Counted from the stretch's first letter, positions 54,350-63,020 are shown. The stretch is 64,000 nt of DNA from Nocardia sp. NBC_00565 (GCF_036345915.1 NZ_CP107785.1:4216001-4280000), one strand, 5' to 3'. A program made the numbers and translations. Notes: generated by a model not told the origin, from the sequence alone.

Positions 54350-55126
54350 TCAGTCCCGGGTGGGCCAGTATCGGGTCGGCCGCGGTCCACGCGCGCCGTC
54401 GTAGGCCGGATCCTCGACATCGGTGATGCCGATGTGCAGCAGCAGCATCATGGTCACCATGCCGACTCCGACAGTCAGTGGTGTCAGCAGTTGCATGGCG
54501 CCTGCGCCGGCGGGCGGGTGCAGGTGGTGGCCGTTCTGCACGTGCATGGCGAACATGCCCGTGTAGTGCATACCGCAGACCGCCACACCCATGACCAGCG
54601 CCGCGCCGATGGTGGCGATCGTGCCGCGCACGTGCAGCGCGAACCAGAGCGCCGCCGTCGCGGCGAACACGGCGATCACCATCGATAGCAGCACGATCCG
54701 TCCGTCGTATTCGATCACCGCATCCGACTTCATCGCATACATGCCCGAGTAGTGCATGGCGCCGACGCCGACGCCGGTGATCGCACCACCGATGAACAGG
54801 GCGAACGGCTCCAATCCGCGCTGCTGCGCGACCCAGAGCCCGATCCACACCACCGCCATCGCGATGATCGCGCTGAGCAGGGTGATCGGCACGTCATAGC
54901 GGATCGCTGCGCCGTGGATCGAAAAGCCCAGCATCGCAATGAAATGCATGACCCAGATCCCGGTACCGCCGAGCGCCACCGCCGCGGCGATGAGCCATCC
55001 GGCGTGTCCGCTACCGGCTCGCGCACGGGCCACACACCGTAGCCCCAGCAATGATCCGGTGAATGACATCAGATAGGCGATCACGGGTGTGAGCCACCCG
55101 TGGCTGAAGTGGTCGATTTCCAGCAC
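54350..55126 (-). CDS. MHYT-domain integral membrane protein, paralogue
   Basis: 258 residues with the same helix order: VMHFIAMLGF, VGAMHYSGM and CGMHYTGM. It ends in a short polar tail (ARGPRPTRYWPTRD) whose last residues echo the other protein's YWPTRTE. It is similar over its length to the convergent gene on the plus strand, so the two arose by inverted duplication or paired acquisition. No output domain. Confidence 0.9.
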   Translation of the reverse strand: MLEIDHFSHGWLTPVIAYLMSFTGSLLGLRCVARARAGSGHAGWLIAAAVALGGTGIWVMHFIAMLGFSIHGAAIRYDVPITLLSAIIAMAVVWIGLWVAQQRGLEPFALFIGGAITGVGVGAMHYSGMYAMKSDAVIEYDGRIVLLSMVIAVFAATAALWFALHVRGTIATIGAALVMGVAVCGMHYTGMFAMHVQNGHHLHPPAGAGAMQLLTPLTVGVGMVTMMLLLHIGITDVEDPAYDGARGPRPTRYWPTRD

Positions 55127-55759
55127 GCGACCTCCCTCACTGGGTGACGTCGGCCGTCACAATGACAGCGCGAACATCCCCACTCGTATAGAACTAGCAG
55201 GTAGACGATTTACGGTACTACTATCCGCTAAATTATGCATGGGATGAATCCAATCAGTGAGATTTGCGCGCGATGCGGCGGCGGGGGCGGATCCGATGTC
55301 CGTACCATTCCGGCCCGTACCGTCCGGTCTGGACTACTATCGCGTCGGGCAACCGATCAGCACCGATACCACTGGGGCGCAATGGATCTCGCGCTACCCG
55401 CGATCGACGATGAGCGTTCGCACATTTGCAAGCACAAAGCGACTGCCCGCTGCCCCCACCCGAGATGTATTGCGGCCCAGCGCTGCCGAGGTCATCCGAC
55501 GCGCTCGCCAACCGGGCTTGACCACTGCGCCGATGCCTCAGGTATCCCTCGCCCGAGCCCTACCCAGGACCGTCCGATACGCAACGCCGGGGCCGCCGCG
55601 ACCCGCCTGAGCCGTGCCCAGACCTGGTGGCACATACCCACTGATCGCGGCACATAAGGCATACCCCTCTGCGCGGCGACCACTCGGTGTGCGCCAACGG
55701 CGACACGCGTCGCCGCGAACGGCGGTACTCGCGCGGCCGGTTCGAGAGGTCGAGGTGCC
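55127..55759. other. Long intergenic region MHYT / eut operon
   Basis: 633 bases. The left part (55180-55250) is the most AT-rich of the window and should hold the promoter of the minus-strand MHYT gene. The rest is weakly coding at best (see the possible small gene at 55296). Confidence 0.4.
55296..55610 (+). CDS. Possible small hypothetical protein
   Basis: 104 codons from an ATG (MSVPFRPVPSGLDYYRVGQP...), with only a GGCGG-like site upstream and a modest codon bias that fades after about residue 45. The C-terminal half is Arg/Pro-rich and looks random. May be a decayed gene or spurious. No family seen. Confidence 0.25.
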   Translation: MSVPFRPVPSGLDYYRVGQPISTDTTGAQWISRYPRSTMSVRTFASTKRLPAAPTRDVLRPSAAEVIRRARQPGLTTAPMPQVSLARALPRTVRYATPGPPRPA

Positions 55760-56908
55760 CTAGTCGCCGGTGATCGAGATGACGTCCGACGAGTTCATCG
55801 CGTCGGCGCGCGAGGTGTCCTTCAGGTCGACGCCCGATCTGCCGAGTGCGCGAGCACCGGATACCAAGCCCGCCAGCACTTTTGCGGCCTGACGGTAGCC
55901 CAGGCCCGCCGGCGGGTGGATATTCGAGATGCAGTTGCGATCGGCGTCGGTGCGGCCCGGGCGGGGCAGGTGCGTCAGGTAGATGCCGAGGCTGTCGGCC
56001 ACCGAGAGGCCCGGCCGCTCACCGATCAGCACCACCACCGTCGCGACTCCCATCGCCTGGGCGATGTGGTCACCGAGGGCAACCCTGGCCTGGGTGGCGA
56101 TAACCGGCGGCGCGATCGAATACCGCGGTGCCAGCTCCTCGACAAGCGCCGCGAGCAGTGCGGGCCCATGATCGGTGAGCGCACGCGGCGAGAGCCCGTC
56201 CGCCAGCACGAACCCGATCTCCGCCCCGCTACGCGGCACCTCGGACAACGACTCACCTTGTGCCACAACGAATTCCGGTAACCGACCCAGATCAGGTCGA
56301 CGCAAGTACTCCGCGCGATCCCGAGCCCGGCTGCGCACCTGGACAACATCGCCCAACCCGACCGCCGCGACCCGCTCCGTCAACCCGGTCACATCCAACG
56401 ACATATGCACGGCATCACGCGCCGCCGAATGCGCCGCCCGAAATTCCAGCACCCGTGCCGTCGGTAACGCATCACCGGTCCGCCCGAGCCCGATCCTGGC
56501 CTGCGTAGTCCTCCGCAACTCCTGCCAGAACCCCTGCACCACAGGATATTCGGCAACAACGGCACCACCAGCCGCCACCTCGTACGTGGCAGATCCCCGA
56601 GTTGCCCCAATCGATCTCGTCGACCCGGAACTCTCCGCCGCGACGCCACCCGAACGCTCTGCGTCCCCCGATACCCGAACGAATTCCATTGCAGACGTAC
56701 GAATCTCACCAGCACCCGCGCCGGTCATTCCGGCGACCAGGCTGCGACCACTCAGCGGATCAACGAATTCCGTTGCCGTAGAACGTGAATTGTCCAGGCG
56801 CACATCAGCCGAGTTCAGCACCCCCTGACCCGCGTACGGCGTGGTCGCAGCGGTAGCCGACGACTCGGCATGCTCCGGAGCCGGCGAGGGCGAAGCCTCG
56901 GCGCTCAT
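55760..56908 (-). CDS. eutC: Ethanolamine ammonia-lyase small subunit EutC
   Basis: 382 residues from the ATG at 56908, overlapping the eutB stop as ATGA. The conserved part starts near 127 (FWQELRRTTQARIGLGRTG) and includes SDGLSPRAL-like LADGLSPRALTDHG, VLIGERPGLSVADSLGIYLTH and DRNCISNIHPPAG, the cobalamin-facing segments. The N-terminal 125 residues are a Ser/Thr/Ala-rich extension, longer than in enterobacteria. With EutB it converts ethanolamine to acetaldehyde and ammonia using adenosylcobalamin. Confidence 0.92.
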   Translation of the reverse strand: MSAEASPSPAPEHAESSATAATTPYAGQGVLNSADVRLDNSRSTATEFVDPLSGRSLVAGMTGAGAGEIRTSAMEFVRVSGDAERSGGVAAESSGSTRSIGATRGSATYEVAAGGAVVAEYPVVQGFWQELRRTTQARIGLGRTGDALPTARVLEFRAAHSAARDAVHMSLDVTGLTERVAAVGLGDVVQVRSRARDRAEYLRRPDLGRLPEFVVAQGESLSEVPRSGAEIGFVLADGLSPRALTDHGPALLAALVEELAPRYSIAPPVIATQARVALGDHIAQAMGVATVVVLIGERPGLSVADSLGIYLTHLPRPGRTDADRNCISNIHPPAGLGYRQAAKVLAGLVSGARALGRSGVDLKDTSRADAMNSSDVISITGD

Positions 56909-58341
56909 TGCGTACCCGCCAGGGCGCGCAATGGTGAGGACAGGGGGTCGACCGGGAGTAGTCGGCCGGTGGCGTCGATCACGCCGAGGCCGGATAACCA
57001 TTGGTCGAATTCCGGTGCGGGGCGCAGACCGAGTAGGCGGCGGGCGTAGAGGGCGTCGTGGAAGCTCAGGCTCTGGTAGCCGAGCATCACGTCGTCGGCA
57101 CCGGGCACGGCGATGACGAAGGCGACACCGGCAGCACCCAGAAGCGTGAGCAGAGTGTCCATATCGTCTTGGTCGGCTTCGGCGTGGTTGGTGTAGCAGA
57201 CGTCCACGCCCATGGGCAGACCGAGCAGCTTGCCGCAGAAATGGTCTTCCAAGCCCGCGCGGATGATCTGCTTGCCGTCGTAGAGGTATTCCGGGCCGAT
57301 GAAGCCGACGACGGTATTGACCAGCAATGGGTCCAGATCGCGTGCCACCGCATACGCGCGGGCCTCCAGCGTCTGTTGGTCGACCGGCTTGCCGCCCGCG
57401 CCCAGGTGCGCGCCCGCCGAAAGTGCCGAGCCCTGACCGGTTTCCAGATACATCACATTGTCGCCGACCGTGCCGCGCCCCATCGACCGCCCTGCCTCGT
57501 TGGCCTCGCGCAGCAACGAGATATTCACGCCGAAACCAGCATTCGCGCCCTCGGTGCCTGCGACCGATTGGAAGACCAGATCCACCGGCGCACCGGCCTC
57601 GATGAGCCCGAGCGTGGTGGTCACATGCGAGAGCACGCACGACTGCGCCGGAATATCGAAGCGGGTGCGCACCTCGTCGAGCAGATGCAGCAGATCCGCG
57701 GTGGCCTGCGGAGAGTCGGTGGCCGGGTTGATGCCGATCACCGCGTCACCACAGCCGAGCAGCAGACCATCGAGGACAGCGGCGGCGATGCCGCGGGGAT
57801 CGTCGGTCGGATGGTTGGGCTGCAACCGGGTCGCCAATCGTCCGGGCAACCCCACGGTGGTGCGGAATCCGGCGGTCACCACGGCGGCACGGGAAACCGC
57901 GATCAGATCCTGGTTGCGCATGATCTTGCTCACCGCCGCAACCATTTCCGGAGTCAACCCGGGCGCGACCGCCGCCAGCACGGACGCTGGTGTACCCAGC
58001 GGACCGCAGACCGCGGGGTCGCCCGCCGCGACCGCGAGCAGCCGATCACGCAGACCACCGACTGTCAGATGCGAAATCGACTGGAAAGCACCGCGATCGT
58101 GCGTATCGATGATCAGCCGAGTGACCTCGTCGGTCTCGTACGGCACCACCGGGTCGTGGAGGAACGTCGTCAGCGGCACCTCGGCCAACGCCCACTGCGC
58201 CGCCGCCCGCTCAGCATCGGAAACTGCCGCGCACCCGGCCAATTCGTCACCACTGCGCAGCGGCGTCGCCTTGGCCAGCAGTTCGACCAACCCGTCGAAT
58301 ACATACCTGGTGCCACCGAGATCCTGTGTGTAGCGGGTCAT
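56905..58341 (-). CDS. eutB: Ethanolamine ammonia-lyase large subunit EutB
   Basis: 478 residues from the ATG at 58341. It is a TIM-barrel lyase: VSKIMRNQDLIAVSRA, GLPGRLATRLQPNHPTDD, DAVIGINPATDS and GFGVNISLLREANEA are conserved active-site strands, ending PEFDQWLSGLGV. Starts by ATGA overlap with the upstream membrane-protein gene. No microcompartment or reactivase genes are present, so this is the short actinobacterial eut arrangement (permease, eutB, eutC). Confidence 0.95.
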   Translation of the reverse strand: MTRYTQDLGGTRYVFDGLVELLAKATPLRSGDELAGCAAVSDAERAAAQWALAEVPLTTFLHDPVVPYETDEVTRLIIDTHDRGAFQSISHLTVGGLRDRLLAVAAGDPAVCGPLGTPASVLAAVAPGLTPEMVAAVSKIMRNQDLIAVSRAAVVTAGFRTTVGLPGRLATRLQPNHPTDDPRGIAAAVLDGLLLGCGDAVIGINPATDSPQATADLLHLLDEVRTRFDIPAQSCVLSHVTTTLGLIEAGAPVDLVFQSVAGTEGANAGFGVNISLLREANEAGRSMGRGTVGDNVMYLETGQGSALSAGAHLGAGGKPVDQQTLEARAYAVARDLDPLLVNTVVGFIGPEYLYDGKQIIRAGLEDHFCGKLLGLPMGVDVCYTNHAEADQDDMDTLLTLLGAAGVAFVIAVPGADDVMLGYQSLSFHDALYARRLLGLRPAPEFDQWLSGLGVIDATGRLLPVDPLSSPLRALAGTQ

Positions 58342-58658
58342 TCGAGCTCCTCCGCACGAGCGAGCACCGCGAACTCCGCGTCCGGCGAGTTCGCGACCAG
58401 TCGCTGGCGGCCGTAGAGCGCGCAATAGAGCACGTACGCCACCAACGCGGCGAGCGTCCAGGATGCGGCGACCGGGTCGACGAGGAAGGCGATCAACAGA
58501 CCGCCGAAGCCGCCCGCGGCGAACTTCCAGCCGGAGCTCACGTAGCCCACGCCGAGTCCGGCCAGCAGTACCCCGCCCGCCGAACCCGACCGCAACGAGC
58601 GCTTGGCCAGATAGTCGTCCCCGAACGGTGCGGGGATCGGCGCCTCGTCGATGCTCAT
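58338..58658 (-). pseudogene. Internally deleted ethanolamine permease (open frame retained)
   Basis: 106 codons from the ATG at 58658, translationally coupled to eutB. The N-terminal part (DDYLAKRSLRSGSAGGVLLAGLGVGYVSSG...) is how APC-type ethanolamine permeases begin. GGFGGLLIAFLV then runs straight into DPVAASWTLAALVAYVLYCALYGRQRLVANSP, which resembles the last helix and tail of the same permease. About 350 residues of the middle are missing without loss of frame. Transport is not expected. An alternative is a small bona fide membrane protein that merely resembles both ends. Confidence 0.6.
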
Positions 58659-58675
58659 ATTTGCTGCGGACTCCT

Positions 58676-58700
58676 GTCTGCCGACTTTTGGTCGGCAGAC
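58676..58700. promoter_or_regulatory. Strong palindrome in the eut leader
   Basis: Perfect 10-base arms, GTCTGCCGAC (58676-58685) and GTCGGCAGAC (58691-58700), with a TTTTG loop, 17 bases upstream of the first eut-operon gene. Symmetry and position suit a repressor operator (TetR or GntR type) or a leader hairpin over the ribosome binding region. Confidence 0.6.
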
Positions 58701-58729
58701 CAATTCTTCGGAGCCAATATTGCCCGGGT

Positions 58730-59770
58730 GTGAATCGACGTTACGGCCGAACGACCAGGTCAGGTGAACCACGACACAGAGTTGGCGGGTCGGCGGACAC
58801 GACGGCCCCGGACCCGGCAGACTTGGACACTGTGGTTGCCCCCACTTTGCGCCGAATCCACTCGCCCTGGACGCGAACCGTCGACATCCGCGACGAGCTC
58901 CGCGTGGTCTGGTCGTGGATACGTCGCCCGGGCCTGGCACGCCGAATCCTGCCCGAGCTTCGCCAGCATCTGTCCGGTGCACCGGCCAGTACGGCATACG
59001 CGTTCACGCTCTTCGTGACCTGGTGGACACTGCGCGGGGTCGGCGATTCGGTGGAGCGCAGGCTGATCTTCTCGGCCTCCACCAATCTCTACAACATGCA
59101 GCACAACCCGATTCAGGTGCTGGTTGCCTCGGCGTTCTGGACCCAGGGCCAGTTTCCCTGGGTCACCATCGCGGAGATTCTGGTGGTCATGGGCTTCGCC
59201 GAACGCTGGCTCGGCACCAGTCGCTGGATTCTGCTGTTCGCGACCGGTCATATCGGCGCGACGCTGCTGACCGTCACCGCGATCAGCCACGCCATCGACC
59301 GCCACATCATCTCGGTGCGGGTGCAATACGCCGCGGATGTCGGCACCAGCTACGGATTCACCGCGGTCCTTGCCGCCATGGCCTTTCACTTCCGCGGCGT
59401 GGTCCGCGTGGTGTGGGCGGGTGTCATCATCGTCGTCCTCGCCGCGGCGCTGTGGATCGGACCGACCTTCACCGACTACGGGCACATGTGCGCGGCGCTG
59501 ATCGGTTTGGCGGTCGGTTTTGTGGCGTCGACCTTCTGGCGCCGCGTCGAACGCGCACGGGCCGCGAAAGAGGCGACGTCCGCTACGACGACAGATCCGC
59601 TCGCGGCTTCCGTGGACGCAACCAGGATTCCGGCGACCACGGACGGACCGACTTCCGCTGCGACACAGTCCGTATCAGGTGCTGACGGCCGGGCTGAAGC
59701 GGCGCTGCACCATACCGATGACCGGCTCGACGACGCGAGCCGCGATCGGGCCGAGCACCGCCATCAGTAG
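58730..59770 (+). CDS. Rhomboid-like membrane protein
   Basis: About 346 residues from a GTG at 58730; a GTG at 58832 is an equal alternative. Six hydrophobic helices. The rhomboid Ser motif appears as DVGTSYGFTAVLA and the His motif as YGHMCAALIGLAVGF in the last helix, so the dyad may be intact. The N-terminus and the 70-residue Thr/Ala-rich C-terminal tail are cytoplasmic by charge. The tail overlaps the antiporter gene on the other strand. Intramembrane protease or pseudo-rhomboid; substrate unknown. Confidence 0.8.
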   Translation: MNRRYGRTTRSGEPRHRVGGSADTTAPDPADLDTVVAPTLRRIHSPWTRTVDIRDELRVVWSWIRRPGLARRILPELRQHLSGAPASTAYAFTLFVTWWTLRGVGDSVERRLIFSASTNLYNMQHNPIQVLVASAFWTQGQFPWVTIAEILVVMGFAERWLGTSRWILLFATGHIGATLLTVTAISHAIDRHIISVRVQYAADVGTSYGFTAVLAAMAFHFRGVVRVVWAGVIIVVLAAALWIGPTFTDYGHMCAALIGLAVGFVASTFWRRVERARAAKEATSATTTDPLAASVDATRIPATTDGPTSAATQSVSGADGRAEAALHHTDDRLDDASRDRAEHRHQ

Positions 59771-60856
59771 CACATACGCCGAGGCGAGCGCGGCCAGCTG
59801 ACCGTCCACCGCACCCATGCTCACCGCCAAACCCGCAATGACTATGGAGAATTCGCCGCGCGCGACCAGCGCCGCGCCCGCCCGCGCCCGGCCCATCCGG
59901 CGGATACCCTGCCGGCTCGCCGCCCACCAGCCGGTCGCGACCTTGGTCACCACGGTGACCAACGCGAGCAGAATGGCCCAGCCGAGTACCGGCGGAATGG
60001 CCGTCGGATCGGTGCTGAGACCGAACGCCACGAAGAAGATGGCCGCGAACAGATCCCGGATCGGTTCCAGCAGCTTCGTCGCCTCGTGTGCGGTCGAGCC
60101 GGAGATCGCGATGCCGAGCAGGAACGCGCCGACCGCCGCCGACACGTTCAGCGCCGAGGCCAGACCCGCGACCAGCAGCGCCGCGCCCAGCAGCTTCAAC
60201 AGGAACACCTCACGGTCGGCGCTGTCCACGATCGCCGAGACGTACCGGCCGTAGCGCAGCGCCACCACTAGGACGACGGTGACCGTGGCCAGGGCGAGGC
60301 CGAGGACGGTCAGTCCCGTCACGAAGCTGGTACCCGCCAGGATCGCGGTGAGGATCGGCAGATACATCGCCATCGCCAGATCCTCGAAGACCAGAATCGA
60401 GAGGATCACCGGGGTTTCCCGGTTACCGAGCCGCCCGAGATCATTGAGTACCTTGGCGACGATGCCCGAAGACGAGATGTAGGTGACTCCGGCCAGGGTG
60501 ATGGCCCCGGTCATACCCCAGCCGAGCAACAGTGCGACCACCGCGCCCGGCGTCGCGTTCGCGACGATATCCACCAGACCCGCGCCCCAGGAGCGGCGCA
60601 GTCCGGTCACCAATTCGGCCGCGGTGTACTCGAGGCCGAGCAACAACAACAGCAGCACCACGCCGATTTCGCCTGCGATATGGCCGAATTCGTTCGCGGC
60701 CCCCAGTTCGACCAATCCGCCCTGGCCGAAGGCCAGCCCGCCGAGCAGGTACAGCGGAATCGGGGACATACCGAAGCGAGCCGCCACCCTGCCGAGCATG
60801 CCGAGGGCAAATAACACCGCCCCGAGCTCGACGAGGGCGAGTGCGGTTTCGTTCAC
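59675..60856 (-). CDS. CPA2-family cation:proton antiporter
   Basis: 393 residues from a GTG, with 11-12 helices. The family features are LGLEYTAAEL in the third helix, the discontinuous-helix region SSSGIVAKVLNDLG and the FEDLAMAMYLPIL motif with its Glu-Asp pair, and VGAFLLGIAISGS. It lacks the C-terminal RCK domain of KefC; that domain is supplied by the separate upstream gene, the KhtT/KhtU arrangement. It probably exchanges K+ or Na+ for H+. Starts 4 bases after the regulatory subunit gene. Confidence 0.92.
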   Translation of the reverse strand: MNETALALVELGAVLFALGMLGRVAARFGMSPIPLYLLGGLAFGQGGLVELGAANEFGHIAGEIGVVLLLLLLGLEYTAAELVTGLRRSWGAGLVDIVANATPGAVVALLLGWGMTGAITLAGVTYISSSGIVAKVLNDLGRLGNRETPVILSILVFEDLAMAMYLPILTAILAGTSFVTGLTVLGLALATVTVVLVVALRYGRYVSAIVDSADREVFLLKLLGAALLVAGLASALNVSAAVGAFLLGIAISGSTAHEATKLLEPIRDLFAAIFFVAFGLSTDPTAIPPVLGWAILLALVTVVTKVATGWWAASRQGIRRMGRARAGAALVARGEFSIVIAGLAVSMGAVDGQLAALASAYVLLMAVLGPIAARVVEPVIGMVQRRFSPAVST

Positions 60857-60860
60857 GCGC

Positions 60861-61343
60861 TCACCCGTGCGTCAGGATCTTCGCGGCCGCGTCCAGACCG
60901 TCGGGCGTACCGACGACAACAAGTATGTCATCGGCGGCGAAGGTGAAATCCGGTCCCGGCGAGGGGTGCAGCTGCCCCGCGCGCATGACCGCGACGATGG
61001 AAGCCTTGGTGCGCGTGCGCAGTCCGGTCTCACCGAGCGTGCGGCCCTCGTACGGGGAGTCGTCGACGATGGGTAGTTGGCGGGTGGTGATCCCGGGCAG
61101 GTCGCGGTGGTCCTCGCGCAGCTTCGCGACCAACTGCGGCGCGCCCAGCAGGTTGGCGAGCACCGCGGCTTCGTCGGCGGTCAGCGGCACCTGCGCGGCG
61201 CAGGCGTCCGGATCGTCGAGTTTGGACACAATGAGATCGATGCCGCCGTCACGATGATCGACAACGCCGATCCGGCGGCCCGATCGCAGCTGGAAGTCTT
61301 TGCGTACCCCGATCCCGGGTAGGGCGGTGACATCGACATTCAC
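60861..61343 (-). CDS. Cation:proton antiporter regulatory subunit (KhtT-like, TrkA_C domain)
   Basis: 160 residues from the GTG at 61343, whose VNVDVTALPGIGVRKDFQL matches the family's usual N-terminus; a GTG at 61352 is the alternative. The N-terminal half is the KhtT-type domain and the C-terminal half is TrkA_C (YEGRTLGETGLRTRTKASIVAVMR, DILVVVGTPDGLDAAAKIL). It would gate the adjacent antiporter. An IS4-type element is inserted 18 bases upstream of this start, with the target duplication beginning 8 bases away, so the native promoter is cut off. Confidence 0.87.
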   Translation of the reverse strand: MNVDVTALPGIGVRKDFQLRSGRRIGVVDHRDGGIDLIVSKLDDPDACAAQVPLTADEAAVLANLLGAPQLVAKLREDHRDLPGITTRQLPIVDDSPYEGRTLGETGLRTRTKASIVAVMRAGQLHPSPGPDFTFAADDILVVVGTPDGLDAAAKILTHG

Positions 61344-61360
61344 ACCTTCCACCCTAACCG

Positions 61361-62858
61361 CAAGGCCGCGCAGTTTGGGTTTCTGCTCGGTTGTCAACCG
61401 GGCAGGATATGAACGCTGATCTGGGTTTTGTAGATGTTGCGGTCGACCTCGCCCTTGGCGCGGTGTTTGGAGATGGCACGTTTGACGATGCGGGGGCTGG
61501 AGCGTTGGCGTCGTAGTGGCATCGGGCTGGACAGGACCGCGCGGCCGATGGTGCCGATCAGGTTGATCGTGGTGGTGGCGAGAACTCCGGTGGCCTGGAT
61601 GAGCTGATCGCGGGCGGTGTGCACGGCGATGGTGAAACTGCCGCGGTCGGGGCTGAAACTCGGTGTGGCGAGCGCGGTATCGGCGATCGCGGTGCGCAGC
61701 GCCTGGTAGGTGATCAACAAGGCGTAGACCTCCTGCGCGACCCCGGCCGGGGTGCGGGCGCGCAGCACCCGCCCGCCGAGGATGGTCGATTTCAGTTCGA
61801 AATAGCTGGTTTCGATCTCCCACCGCTGATGGTAGAGATCCACCAATTCCTTTGCTGGATAACGCTTGTCGTCGGTCAGGGTTGTGATCAGCCGGTACCG
61901 CTCGACCCGGCGTGGCCCGCCGGCGCAGCTGACGGCGATCTCGGCGTCGATCACGCGCACGGTCGCCGTACCGGTGCGGGTCAGCCACGATCTGTCACCC
62001 AACCGCGCGATCGCGGGGACGCGCCGGTTGAGTTTGGCGCGGATCAGCAGATCTGCTCCGGTGCCGGTGATCTGCTCGATCAACGCCGTGACCGCGAAGT
62101 TCCGGTCGGCCAGCAACAGCATGCCTGGGCGCAGGCACCCCAAAAGTTGTGGTGCATAGGCTGTTTCCGCGATCCGCAACGGGCCGAACACGACATCGAC
62201 GACGGTGCGGGTGCCACACGCCACCACCGTCAGCAACCGCAGCATCGGATACCCAGCCTGGGCGTGACCGCCGCCGTGACGCCCGAACTCGGCCACGTTG
62301 CCTGGGCTGTCAGCCACGAACACACTGGTGCCGTCGATCGCGCACACCAGCAGTCCCCGCCACCGCCGGGTCCCGGCGGCCGGGCCGGCGAGCAGATCGA
62401 ACAACGCCTTCAGGGGTTTGACCCCGACGCGGCGCAACGCCTGTGACAAGGCCGGGGAACCAGGACACACGAACGATCCGCCGGGCAGCCCGGCACACAA
62501 CCGCGCCCATACCTGCCGATACCCGATATCGGAGAACAACGCTCCGGCCAGCAGCAGATACACCACCACCCGCGACGGCAGCAGCCGCACTCGTGACCGC
62601 ACGGCACCGGCCGTTTCCAGCGCCGCGTCGACCAGGTCGAACGACACGATCCGGGTCAGTTCCCCCAGATGCCCCGGCGCGAACACACCCTCCGCGACCG
62701 GCGAGGAACGATCAATGACACACTGAACTGACAGCGGAACTCCTCGATCGAGCGGATTGTCTTGGCGGACAACACCTCTCTACCAACAGTTCCGCTGTCC
62801 CCACTCACCACCCCACCCCGCTTGACACACCAGCTCACGCGTTAACTGCGCGGCCTTG
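61361..62858 (-). mobile_element. Complete IS4-family insertion sequence (1498 bp)
   Basis: Terminal inverted repeats are 15 bases and perfect: CAAGGCCGCGCAGTT at 61361-61375 and its complement at 62844-62858. One transposase gene fills the element on the minus strand. The flanking 10-base direct repeats confirm a clean insertion into the gap between the antiporter regulatory gene and a divergent histidine kinase gene. Nothing else is carried. The lack of decay suggests a recent event. Confidence 0.92.
61394..62686 (-). CDS. IS4-family transposase
   Basis: 430 residues from a GTG at 62686; the frame is open further upstream without another start. DDE residues are placed as expected: CAIDGTSVFV (first Asp), LLADRNFAV (second Asp) and the IS4 signature YHQRWEIETSYFELK (Glu in the Y-x2-R-x3-E-x6-K pattern). 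The N-terminal IS4 domain (VFAPGHLGELTRIVSFDLVD) is complete. The frame is intact, so the element is probably active. Confidence 0.93.
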   Translation of the reverse strand: MFAPGHLGELTRIVSFDLVDAALETAGAVRSRVRLLPSRVVVYLLLAGALFSDIGYRQVWARLCAGLPGGSFVCPGSPALSQALRRVGVKPLKALFDLLAGPAAGTRRWRGLLVCAIDGTSVFVADSPGNVAEFGRHGGGHAQAGYPMLRLLTVVACGTRTVVDVVFGPLRIAETAYAPQLLGCLRPGMLLLADRNFAVTALIEQITGTGADLLIRAKLNRRVPAIARLGDRSWLTRTGTATVRVIDAEIAVSCAGGPRRVERYRLITTLTDDKRYPAKELVDLYHQRWEIETSYFELKSTILGGRVLRARTPAGVAQEVYALLITYQALRTAIADTALATPSFSPDRGSFTIAVHTARDQLIQATGVLATTTINLIGTIGRAVLSSPMPLRRQRSSPRIVKRAISKHRAKGEVDRNIYKTQISVHILPG

Positions 62859-62868
62859 ACCCTAACCG

Positions 62869-63020
62869 GCAAAAGTGGCTGACCGGCGATGAGGCCCGCG
62901 ATTGCGCTGACCTCATCGGCCGCGCGCGGAGCCCGAGGCATAGACGTCGATCCTCGGACCGACCGCGCCTCATTCCTTCGGCGGACCCGGCCACCACGCG
63001 GCGTGTGCTGTGATGATCCG
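62869..63020. promoter_or_regulatory. Former divergent promoter region, right of the IS element
   Basis: About 150 bases between the IS and the histidine kinase gene. Before insertion this was the shared upstream region of the antiporter regulator and the kinase. No consensus promoter stands out. Confidence 0.35.

Larger units (their letters stand above)
61351..62868. repeat. 10-bp target-site duplication flanking the IS element
   Basis: ACCCTAACCG occurs at 61351-61360 and again at 62859-62868, in the same orientation, directly outside the inverted ends of the element. A 10-base duplication is in the range of IS4-family insertions. Confidence 0.9.

Noticed and set aside
57058..58416. 452-codon plus-strand frame
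   Set aside because: Antisense to eutB.
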